This document shows positions 1 to 6,122 of a DNA stretch of 9,397 nucleotides, in pieces (the stretch's first letter is position 1; each line of letters opens with the position of its first letter). The stretch spans positions 11,379-20,775 of the forward strand of contig DIVQ01000233.1 of the NCBI GenBank assembly GCA_002423325.1. The letters run 5' to 3'. This stretch comes from Anaerolineales bacterium UBA6128 (GTDB taxonomy: Bacteria; Chloroflexota; Anaerolineae; UBA1429). The notes below the pieces were generated by a model, which had not been told where the DNA came from, did no database searches, and worked only from the letters and a program-made list of their open reading frames with translations. Both the position numbers and the translations under genes were made by a program.

Positions 1-1445
1 GAGCCATAAACCTGCGCGCCCACGTCGGCCAGTTCCTCCCAGTCCAGCCCTGCGTCCGGGCTGCGCATGGGCGACCACATCATGATGTTCTGGGCATAGC
101 CATGGCCGCTGGACATCGGGTCGCGCGTGGCCATGGCCCACTGCAGCGCCGTGACCAGCCAGTAGGGATAGACCACCAGGTTGGCATGGTCGCCACGGCC
201 GTCCCAGTGGCCGGCGTAGCCCCACGCGGCATAGTGCTCGGGCAACAGGTCGACGCCCATGCCCAGCACGTGCGCGGCGCGCACGCCGCCCTCGGCCAAC
301 ACATCGCCGATGCCCTCGCGAAAGGCGATCTTGTGCAGCAGCGTGTCCCAAAAGTCGGGCGAGTCCCAGTCCAGCGGCTGCCCGTCCAGCTCGTGCAACA
401 GGCCGGCCTGCTGGCAATGGCGCAGCCAGGGGACCATGCCGATGGTCAGCTCCCAGTGGTTCAGACCCCAGTCCTCGCTCTCCTGCGAGAGCTCAAACCC
501 GGCCTGAAAGCCGATCTTCCAGTCATAGACCAGGTCGGGCGCCCCCGAGAAGAGCCCGCTGACGCAGACCTGCTGGCCGGTGTAGGTCTTGTCGGTGTGC
601 ACCACGCCGGGCACGCCCTTGTAGGCGCGCGTGATAAAGCAGCGTGGGTAGGAGCAGCCCTGCGTACAGGCGCTGAAGCGCTGACCGTAGCGCACGTGCA
701 GATCCTTGTCCAAGCTGATGGCGCGCGGGCAACCACAGGGGGCCTCGGCCGCCCTGCGAATGGCCAGCGAGCAGTCGCCAAAGGCGTCGGGATCGGCAAT
801 GGGGATGCTGCCCGTGCCGTGAACGGCGATGGCCTTGAGCTTTTTGCTGCCCATCACCGCGCCAAAGCCCCCCTGTCCGGCAGTGCCGGTGCTGCCACAG
901 GCGATCGTGGCAATACGCACCAGGCGCTCGCCGGCCTGGCCGATGGCGAGCACGCGCGCATCGGCCCCGACCTCGCTCAGGATGGTGCGCTGCGTCGCAT
1001 AGATGCCCTGGCCCCACAGCGCCGAGGCGTCGCGCAACTCGGCGCGACCATCGTTGATCCACAGATAGACGGGCGTATCCGACGCCCCCTGCACAACGAT
1101 CGTGTCGAATCCGGCATACTTGAGCATCGGCCCCCAAAAGCCGCCAAAGGACGAGTAGCTGAACCACTCCCAGGGGTAGCTCTGCGGGCTGAGGCTGCAA
1201 ACGGTCGTGCGGCTGGTGTTGGGCGCCGAGGTGCCGGTCAGCGGGCCGGCGCCGATGATCAGGCGGTTCTCGGGGTCAAAGGCGCCCGTTCCCGGCGCGA
1301 TCTCGTCCCAGGCAATGCGCGCCGCCACGCCGCGCCCGCCGATGTAGCCCTGGCTCAGCGCCAGGGTGTCCTCCGTCCAACATTTGCCCGCGGAAAGGTC
1401 CACGCGCAGTGTCTTGCCGATCCAGCCGCCGGTCTCAGCGCCCAT
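1..1445 (-). CDS. Tungsten aldehyde:ferredoxin oxidoreductase family protein (3' end cut by window edge)
   Basis: This is the N-terminal 481 residues of an AOR-family enzyme. The family uses a tungsten bis-pterin and one [4Fe-4S] cluster to oxidise aldehydes, or related carbonyl compounds, to acids in the cytoplasm with ferredoxin. Family signatures seen: GGRGVAARIAWDEI near residue 36, AGPLTGTSAPNTSR near 66-79, and GQGGFGAVMGSKKLKAIAV near 190-208. The ATG at 1443-1445 has an AGGAGGA site 5 nt upstream (plus 1451-1457) and lies inside the end of the ferredoxin gene with an 11-bp overlap, so the two are probably translationally coupled. Oddities: the cluster cysteines are C260, C264 and C269 (CX3CX4C), whereas classical AORs have CX2CX3C. 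The usual LDTI-type segment reads LNHWEL near 328-333. The expected fourth cysteine would lie outside the window. Family assignment is firm; the substrate is unknown, and this looks like a divergent clade. Confidence 0.93.
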   Translation of the reverse strand, partial: MGAETGGWIGKTLRVDLSAGKCWTEDTLALSQGYIGGRGVAARIAWDEIAPGTGAFDPENRLIIGAGPLTGTSAPNTSRTTVCSLSPQSYPWEWFSYSSFGGFWGPMLKYAGFDTIVVQGASDTPVYLWINDGRAELRDASALWGQGIYATQRTILSEVGADARVLAIGQAGERLVRIATIACGSTGTAGQGGFGAVMGSKKLKAIAVHGTGSIPIADPDAFGDCSLAIRRAAEAPCGCPRAISLDKDLHVRYGQRFSACTQGCSYPRCFITRAYKGVPGVVHTDKTYTGQQVCVSGLFSGAPDLVYDWKIGFQAGFELSQESEDWGLNHWELTIGMVPWLRHCQQAGLLHELDGQPLDWDSPDFWDTLLHKIAFREGIGDVLAEGGVRAAHVLGMGVDLLPEHYAAWGYAGHWDGRGDHANLVVYPYWLVTALQWAMATRDPMSSGHGYAQNIMMWSPMRSPDAGLDWEELADVGAQVYG

Positions 1446-1947
1446 GGCCGTCCTCCTCTGGCGCTCCCTGATGCGTCGCGCCGACGACGACGTCGGCCAC
1501 CCGCACACCGGCGCCATCTACCAGGCTCAGCGCGCCCGTGGGGCAGGCTTCCACGCAACGGACCGCGCCCCCGCACAGGTCGCACTTGAGCGCCAGGTCG
1601 GGCACCGGGTCCAGCGTCATGATGCCCCAGGGGCAGGCATCCACGCACTGCCCACAACTGATGCAGTCGTCTTCGCTCACGATCCAGGCGCGCACGTCGG
1701 GATCGTACGCGATCGCCTCCACCGGACAGACGTCGGCGCAGGGGGCCACGCCGTCGACGTCGGTGCACTGTCGACAGGTGTGGCCGCTGTGCTCCGCCGT
1801 GAGCGTGTCCAGGTCGATGCGGATGCGGGCGCGCAGCAGGTTCGTGGCGCCAAAATGGCGCTCAGAGCAGACCAGCATGCAGGTCAGGCAGCCGGTGCAG
1901 GCGCTCTCGTCGAGCGCGATGTGCAGCGGAGCGATGCGATCGGGCAT
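1435..1947 (-). CDS. Four-cluster [4Fe-4S] ferredoxin, electron-transfer partner of the AOR
   Basis: This is a 170-residue soluble polyferredoxin with 16 cysteines in four CxxC-type groups: C17/C20/C23/C27, C58/C61/C70/C74, C95/C98/C101/C105 and C122/C125/C131/C135. Three of the groups end in Cys-Pro. The arrangement matches the DmsB/HycB-like iron-sulfur subunits that accompany molybdenum and tungsten oxidoreductases, including the small FeS subunit of some AOR complexes. It should pass electrons between the AOR cluster and another carrier. There is no signal peptide or membrane segment, so it is cytoplasmic. The ATG at 1947 is preferred over an in-frame TTG at 1962 because GGAGGT (plus 1955-1960) sits 7 nt upstream of the ATG; the TTG codon overlaps that site. 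It overlaps the AOR start by 11 bp. The cluster count is read directly; the partnership is inferred from the overlap. Confidence 0.93.
   Translation of the reverse strand: MPDRIAPLHIALDESACTGCLTCMLVCSERHFGATNLLRARIRIDLDTLTAEHSGHTCRQCTDVDGVAPCADVCPVEAIAYDPDVRAWIVSEDDCISCGQCVDACPWGIMTLDPVPDLALKCDLCGGAVRCVEACPTGALSLVDGAGVRVADVVVGATHQGAPEEDGHGR
1451..1457 (-). promoter_or_regulatory. Ribosome binding site of the AOR gene, inside the ferredoxin gene
   Basis: The minus strand reads AGGAGGA, 5 nt before the AOR ATG and within the last codons of the ferredoxin. It fixes the AOR start and supports coupled translation of the two subunits. Confidence 0.8.
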
Positions 1948-1954
1948 TGGCTCA

Positions 1955-1960
1955 ACCTCC
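1955..1960 (-). promoter_or_regulatory. Ribosome binding site deciding the ferredoxin start
   Basis: The minus strand reads GGAGGT, 7 nt before the ATG at 1947. It overlaps the alternative upstream TTG, which argues against that longer start. Confidence 0.8.
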
Positions 1961-2000
1961 AAACAACGGATTCACCACGGAAAGCAGGGAGGGAGAAGGG

Positions 2001-2133
2001 AACCACGAAAAACACGGAATACACGAAAGAGAAAAACAATCCCTCAATACTGTCTGTCGCGTACCGCAGGACACAACGGCAGAAGCGCGGCTACTGCAAT
2101 CTATCTTTCGTGTTTTTCGTGTATTTCGTGGTT
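2001..2133. repeat. Long imperfect inverted repeat, 'accacgaa' family, copy 1
   Basis: The 30-nt arms at 2001-2030 and 2104-2133 match at 27 of 30 positions when one is reverse-complemented. A 73-nt spacer separates them. Each arm is built of degenerate roughly 9-nt units (acgaaaaac, acggaatac, acgaaagag). Related purine-rich sequence continues outside the arms: accacggaaagcaggg on the left from 1974, and a doubled ttccgtgcc at 2143-2160 on the right. The element fills most of the 228-nt gap between the metallo-hydrolase stop and the ferredoxin start, and no gene is seen there. In the transcript it could fold into a long hairpin. Copy 2 is at 8346-8454. It looks like a non-coding dispersed element; origin and role are unknown. 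Confidence 0.85.
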
Positions 2134-2175
2134 AGGATTTCGTTCCGTGCCTTCCGTGCCTTCCCTGGCAGCCCT

Positions 2176-2958
2176 TTAGCGCGTGTACATGAAGCGCTCA
2201 CCGGGCGTCAGCAGCACCGGACGCGTGTTCGGGGCGTGGTCGGCGCAGGCGCGCAGAAACTCGGCCGGGTTGCCGTCGTGCTCGGCAAACATCCAAAAGT
2301 GACCCGGGATGGCGACGCGCGCGCGCACCTTGCCAGCCAGCCGCGCCGCCTGCTCGCTGTTCAAGTTGCCATAGGCGCCATTGATGGGCGGCATGATGAT
2401 GTCGACGCCGGACGCCAGCAGATCGCCCCACAGGTCGAGGCGGTAAGCCGAGTCACCCACATGCCAGACTCGGATGCCGTCGACGGTGAGCAACACGCCC
2501 AGCGCGTCTGGAGCCAGGTCGCCGTGGTCGGCGGCAACGCCAGTGAGCGTCACGTCGCCCACGCTGAGGGGAACGCCCTCCCGCAAGAGCGTGTAGCGTT
2601 CGGGTGAAACGCCCACCTGGGCGTAGAGCGGCACGCAGTCGGGCGCGCCGATAAAGCGCGTCGTGGGGCGCTGCGCCAACACGGGCAGGGCGTCGATGTC
2701 AAAGTGGTCTGCATGGCCATGGGTGCTCAGCACACAGTCCACGGCTACCTCGCTGGCCAGCTCGTCAGCGCTCACCGGCGCCAGCGACAGCCGCTTGAAC
2801 CCGTGCAGCCGCTCGACGCAGTTCGACAGGTAAGCATCGATGACCAGGATCGTGCCGGATGAGGTGACAAAGACATAGCCGGCCTGCGCCAGCCAAAAGA
2901 TGGCCAGCGAGCCGCACGGGACGCGCGTGGTCGCGATGGTCTGAGCAACGCTGAGCAT
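2176..2958 (-). CDS. UlaG-like metallo-beta-lactamase-fold hydrolase
   Basis: This 260-residue cytoplasmic protein belongs to the metallo-beta-lactamase superfamily, closest in feel to UlaG (L-ascorbate-6-phosphate lactonase) and YtnP/YcbL-like hydrolases. Candidate metal ligands: H80, H82, D84 and H85 in STHGHADH; H145 in ADHGD; D169 in WHVGDSAY; H220 in IPGHFW. The full metal-binding set therefore appears intact. The early strand-rich segment up to VIDAYL (about 38-43) is typical of the fold. The ATG at 2958 follows AAGGAAG on the minus strand, about 9 nt upstream. It lies 39 nt downstream of the 2-hydroxyacid dehydrogenase, so the two are probably co-transcribed. A lactone or phosphodiester-like ester substrate is plausible. 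With the dehydrogenase next door, a sugar-acid lactone is a reasonable but unproven guess. Confidence 0.88.
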   Translation of the reverse strand: MLSVAQTIATTRVPCGSLAIFWLAQAGYVFVTSSGTILVIDAYLSNCVERLHGFKRLSLAPVSADELASEVAVDCVLSTHGHADHFDIDALPVLAQRPTTRFIGAPDCVPLYAQVGVSPERYTLLREGVPLSVGDVTLTGVAADHGDLAPDALGVLLTVDGIRVWHVGDSAYRLDLWGDLLASGVDIIMPPINGAYGNLNSEQAARLAGKVRARVAIPGHFWMFAEHDGNPAEFLRACADHAPNTRPVLLTPGERFMYTR

Positions 2959-2997
2959 ACTGACGCTTCCTTTGTGCTGGTGATCGTCCGCCGCGGC

Positions 2998-3990
2998 CTA
3001 GGCGCGCGGCAGCCCCAGTCCTGCGCGGTTGACGATCGAACGCGGCAGACCGCCCTTGAGCGCGACGATCACGTTACGCGTGGTCTCGCGGCGCAGCTGC
3101 GCCGTGGCCTCATCCGACGTGCTGGCGGTGTGGGGCATCAGCAGCACGTTCTCGAGCCCCAGCAGCGGCTCGTCCGGCGCGGGCGGCTCCTGCTCCAACA
3201 CATCAAGCCCGGCGCCGGCAATCTGCTTGTTTACCAGCGCCTCGTACAGCGCCTTCTGGTCTACAACCGGACCACGCGAGACGTTGATCAGGTAGGCGTT
3301 GGGCTTCATCAGCGCGAACTGCGCCGCGCCGATCAGGCGGCGCGTCTGCGGCGTCAGCGGCACGTGCAGGCAGACGAAATCGGACTGGCGCAGCAGTTCG
3401 TCCAGCGTCATCAGCTCGACGCCCAGTTGTTCAGCCGCCTCGGCGCTCACGTAGGGGTCAAACCCCACCATACGGACGTCAAATGCTGCACACTTGTGGG
3501 CCACGGCACGCCCGATGTTGCCCAGGCCCACGATCCCCACCGTGCGCTTGGACAGGCGCGCGGGCAGAGGCTCGTTCGGCGGCCGCCCCCAGTTGCCGGC
3601 GTGCACCCACGTGTTCTCGGTCACCAGGTTGCGGTTCAGCGCCAACAGAAACGCCATCGTCTGGTTGCTGACTTCTTCAAAGCAATAGTCGGGCACGTTG
3701 GCGACCATGATGCCGCGTTCGCTGGCCGCCTGCAGGTCGACCATGTCGACCCCGATGCCGTAGCGCGAGATGACCTTGCAGTGCGACATCGCCTCGATCA
3801 CGGGGCGCCTGATCTGCGCAAAGCCCACCATCAGCGCGTCGGCGTCGGCCACGGCGCGCATCAGCTCCTCCTGGCTCTGTACCTCGATGGCCTCAAAGGT
3901 ATAGTCCAGGCCCGAAGCAGCCAGCTCGCCCATCTCGATCTCATTCGGGACTACGGCGCGGTCGGTGTGCACAATGCGGTAAGGGGACAT
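2998..3990 (-). CDS. D-isomer-specific 2-hydroxyacid dehydrogenase (NAD-dependent)
   Basis: This is a 330-residue enzyme of the D-2-hydroxyacid dehydrogenase family (phosphoglycerate dehydrogenase/CtBP-like), which interconverts 2-hydroxy and 2-oxo acids with NAD(H) in the cytosol. The Rossmann fingerprint GLGNIG is at 155-160, and D178 in GFDPY is the likely adenine-ribose-binding acid that favours NAD. The catalytic triad is complete: R239 in NVSRGPVVD, E268 in LEQEPP and H287 in MPHTAS. Length matches the short family members without ACT domains. The ATG at 3990 follows GGAGGA (plus 3996-4001) by 5 nt. It is 72 nt after the broken decarboxylase-family gene and 39 nt before the metallo-hydrolase. 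The family cannot fix the substrate. In this cluster it could supply or consume a 2-oxoacid related to the E1 substrate (inference). Confidence 0.94.
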   Translation of the reverse strand: MSPYRIVHTDRAVVPNEIEMGELAASGLDYTFEAIEVQSQEELMRAVADADALMVGFAQIRRPVIEAMSHCKVISRYGIGVDMVDLQAASERGIMVANVPDYCFEEVSNQTMAFLLALNRNLVTENTWVHAGNWGRPPNEPLPARLSKRTVGIVGLGNIGRAVAHKCAAFDVRMVGFDPYVSAEAAEQLGVELMTLDELLRQSDFVCLHVPLTPQTRRLIGAAQFALMKPNAYLINVSRGPVVDQKALYEALVNKQIAGAGLDVLEQEPPAPDEPLLGLENVLLMPHTASTSDEATAQLRRETTRNVIVALKGGLPRSIVNRAGLGLPRA

Positions 3991-4062
3991 CGCGTTCCTC
4001 CAGTGTCTTGGGGGTCAGCGGCGCCAAGCGCAGCCGCGGACCACGCGTGTAACAGGATAGAC

Positions 4063-5000
4063 TCAGGTATTATCCACGAACCATTCCAACAGCGCATCAG
4101 CTTCGGCGGGCGTGTCCACCCAGGTCGCGTAGGTGGTCAACTCGGGGCGCAGATCGCGGTGGAGGCGTTGCATCTCTGCGGGCTCGCCCCAGACCGCGAC
4201 GGCCTTGCCGCGCGCCTGCACGCGCTTGTACAGGTCGATATAGTCGCTGTGCCGCTCGTGTGGCTGCGGCACAGCGCCGGACTGATCAGATATGAGAAAT
4301 CGCACTGTAGCAGCGCCGCGCCATCGGGCGCGTACAACGCGTGATAGTAGCCGCGCTCATCGAGTTTGCCGACCCGCACAACTGTGCTCCACAGATCGCG
4401 AAACACGGCACGCGCGCAGGCCATGGCTTCGTCGATCACCTCGGGCTGGTCGAGCAGGTCGGCACACAGGCGCTCAGGGCCGCGCAGGCCCGCCAGCAAG
4501 TCCAGGTTGGTCACCAGATCAGGCTCGCGCAACAGCGCGATGCCCTCGAGGCGCTGCGCGGCTCGCTCATAGAAGCGCAGCATGCGCAGCCAGAGCGGGT
4601 GGTCGTGCTGCAGACCAAAGGGCAGCGTCTCGCGCCAGTCCTGAACGATTGGCTCCGCCCAGCAAGTATAGTCCGAACCGGCGCTCCAGCGGAACTGGCC
4701 GCCGCACAGCACCGCGATCATGTCCGGCCCAAAGTTGGGGGCAAAGGAGGGCACGTCCTCGCCGCCATGGTAGGTGCCAACTGCGCCCGCGATCACCTGG
4801 TCGAGCAGCGCATCGATATCGCCGAATTGCTGATCGCGATAGGTGATCTCGGCGGCGCGCGGCGCGTCGGGCCAGGGCGCCGTGACCATCACGATCGGCC
4901 GGTCGATCAGGTCCCCGGCCAGAAAGGCAGCCCAGCGGCGGGCCGCGTCCTCCAGGTCAGGCTTGGTGGAGAGAGCGTGCGGGACCAGCGGACTTGGCAA
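4063..5000 (-). pseudogene. Uroporphyrinogen-decarboxylase-family protein, frameshifted and probably internally deleted
   Basis: The family homology is split over two frames. The N-terminal part (5000 to about 4280) carries IDRPIVMVTAPWPDAP, FGDIDALLDQ, GEDVPSFAPNFGPDMI, LCGGQFRW and LQCDFSYLIS. The C-terminal part (about 4265 to 4063, shifted frame) carries DYIDLYKRVQARGKAVAVWG and ends WFVDNT. The first frame, if unshifted, runs into unrelated sequence and stops at 4137. From memory of the family, an FVLP-type helix and a segment with a conserved HLDG should separate LIS from IDLYKR. These roughly 50-60 residues are missing, so a deletion as well as a frameshift is likely near 4255-4285. 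Members include methyltransferase-like proteins (MtaA/CmuA relatives) and many of unknown role. No ATG fits the start. A TTG at 5000, 10 nt after GGGAGGT, is tentative. A sequencing error could explain the shift, but not easily the missing block. Confidence 0.75.
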
Positions 5001-5010
5001 GAAGGCCCCT

Positions 5011-5017
5011 ACCTCCC
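5011..5017 (-). promoter_or_regulatory. Likely ribosome binding site of the decarboxylase-family gene
   Basis: The minus strand reads GGGAGGT, 10 nt before a TTG codon at 4998-5000. This is the best site found for the gene. The reading frame is open back to 5093, but that would overlap the E2-like gene by 50 bp. Confidence 0.5.
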
Positions 5018-5043
5018 AGCGCGAAAGGCAACTTACGCGTCGT

Positions 5044-6006
5044 TCAGCTGGCCAGCAGCAGCCAGGGTTGCTCGACCAAAGCGCGCGCGGCATCCAACAG
5101 CCGCCCGGCAGCCTCGCGGGTCACCTGGGCGCGGTCGTACGACAGGCTGAGTGTGACGCGCGCTCCCGGCCCCTGCCCGATGCGCCCGGCGCTCAACAGC
5201 ACCGCCTGGCCTTCGTCGAGCGTCAGGCTCAGCACATCGGCGCGCTCGTCGACGTAGACCCCCAGCCGACCAGGTGTCGCGGCCAGGGCGCGCGTGTCCT
5301 CGGACGCGTTGGCGGCGGCCGAGGCGATGCGTGCGAACCATGCCGGCCAGCCAGGCGCAGGCTGCTTGCGCGCGCTCAGCGCCGAATCCAGCCGGGCCAA
5401 CAGCGTCACGAGCGCCCCGGCATCCGCCTCCACGTTGAGCCACTCGGCCACGGCGCCAGCACGGGCGGCCGCCGACGGCGCCACGGGCGCGCTCGCGGCC
5501 ACGGGCGCGGGGGCGCGCTGGCCTGCTTGCTGCGCGGCCTGCTCGACGGTCGCCAGCAAGATGGGCCCGCCCCCCGGCCGCTCGAGGCTGCGCCAATCCA
5601 GGCCCAGTTCCTTCGCCCGTCGGCGTGCGGCGGGGCTGGACAACTTGCGCGCACCCACCGGGGCCACCACGGGCGATGCCTGCGCTGCAGAGGCAACCTG
5701 GGATGGGGCCACACCAAGCGTTGCCGCTGCCGGCGCCTTTGCTGCCACCTCGGCGGGCACCGCCTCGCCGGGCGCCAGGATGTAGCCGATCGGCGTGCCG
5801 ATCGGCAGCGCCTCGTCGGGCAGGTTCGGCAGTGGGTAGACCACGCCCGAGGCCAGCGCCTCGATGTCCTGCACGGCCTTGTCGCTCTCGACGGAAAAGA
5901 GCGGCTCGCCGCGCGTCACGGTCTCGCCAGCCTGTTTGTACCACTGCACCACGCGTGCGGCCTCCATCGTGAGGCCAAGACGCGGGATCACGACACTATA
6001 GGGCAT
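5044..6006 (-). CDS. Lipoyl-domain E2-like protein with a degenerate acyltransferase core
   Basis: This 320-residue protein follows the E1 genes and has E2 architecture. A lipoyl domain spans 1-80 with the lipoylated lysine K43 in VESDKAVQDI. An Ala/Pro-rich linker spans about 81-119, a peripheral subunit-binding domain about 120-157 (SSPAARRRAKELGLDW), and a second Ala/Pro linker runs to about 185. The remaining 135 or so residues match parts of the 2-oxoacid dehydrogenase acyltransferase core: LLARLDSALS, WPAWFARIASAAANA, and QAVLLSAGRIGQ. However, the core (usually about 220-230 residues) lacks its central segment. The terminal LTLSCDHRVVDG-type motif reads LSLSYDRAQVTR, so the catalytic His is R292 and the following Asp-Gly is T296-R297. 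The lipoyl arm should work as a carrier, but CoA acyl transfer looks lost. The ATG at 6006 has GAGGTG 8 nt upstream; the open frame beyond it lies in an inverted repeat. Confidence 0.85.
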   Translation of the reverse strand: MPYSVVIPRLGLTMEAARVVQWYKQAGETVTRGEPLFSVESDKAVQDIEALASGVVYPLPNLPDEALPIGTPIGYILAPGEAVPAEVAAKAPAAATLGVAPSQVASAAQASPVVAPVGARKLSSPAARRRAKELGLDWRSLERPGGGPILLATVEQAAQQAGQRAPAPVAASAPVAPSAAARAGAVAEWLNVEADAGALVTLLARLDSALSARKQPAPGWPAWFARIASAAANASEDTRALAATPGRLGVYVDERADVLSLTLDEGQAVLLSAGRIGQGPGARVTLSLSYDRAQVTREAAGRLLDAARALVEQPWLLLAS

Positions 6007-6012
6007 GCTGTG

Positions 6013-6018
6013 CACCTC
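6013..6018 (-). promoter_or_regulatory. Ribosome binding site of the E2-like gene
   Basis: The minus strand reads GAGGTG, with GAGG 8 nt before the ATG at 6006. It favours this start over in-frame codons further upstream that fall in the inverted repeat. Confidence 0.7.
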
Positions 6019-6038
6019 GATCGCAGGATGGTCCGTAT

Positions 6039-6111
6039 CACCACAGAGGTACAGAGACACAGAAAAAGCTCAGTTGTTTGGTTTCCTCTGTGTTTTTGTG
6101 TCCCTGTGGTG
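6039..6111. repeat. Imperfect inverted repeat, 'accacagag' family
   Basis: The 29-nt arms at 6039-6067 and 6083-6111 match at about 22 of 29 positions after reverse complementing, around a 15-nt spacer. The left arm is purine-rich (caccacagaggtacagag) and the right arm is its pyrimidine-rich counterpart. The element occupies most of the 116-nt gap between E1 beta and the E2-like gene. It resembles the elements at 2001 and 8346 in design, with an accac start and roughly 9-nt purine-rich units, but has a different sequence. Because of the short loop it could form a strong hairpin between two subunits that need matched expression. Confidence 0.85.
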
Positions 6112-6122
6112 GAAATCTACTC

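Noticed and set aside
102..1589. Long plus-strand open frame opposite the AOR (and similar plus frames at 2974-4344, 4843-6129, 6078-7133 and 7440-8384)
   Set aside because: They are antisense to genes with clear family motifs, have low-complexity Arg/Ala/His-rich translations without any recognisable domain, and cross the non-coding repeats. This is the usual effect of GC-rich third positions.
2001..2133. CRISPR array
   Set aside because: The related blocks are inverted with one spacer, not direct repeats separated by unique spacers of constant length, and no cas gene is present.
2001..2175. Simple rho-independent terminator after the metallo-hydrolase
   Set aside because: The stem is long with a 73-nt loop and lacks a clear GC stem followed by a T run on the minus strand. 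It matches the dispersed repeat instead.
6007..6060. N-terminal extension of the E2-like protein
   Set aside because: It reads into the inverted repeat. The ATG at 6006 starts exactly at the lipoyl domain and has a ribosome site.
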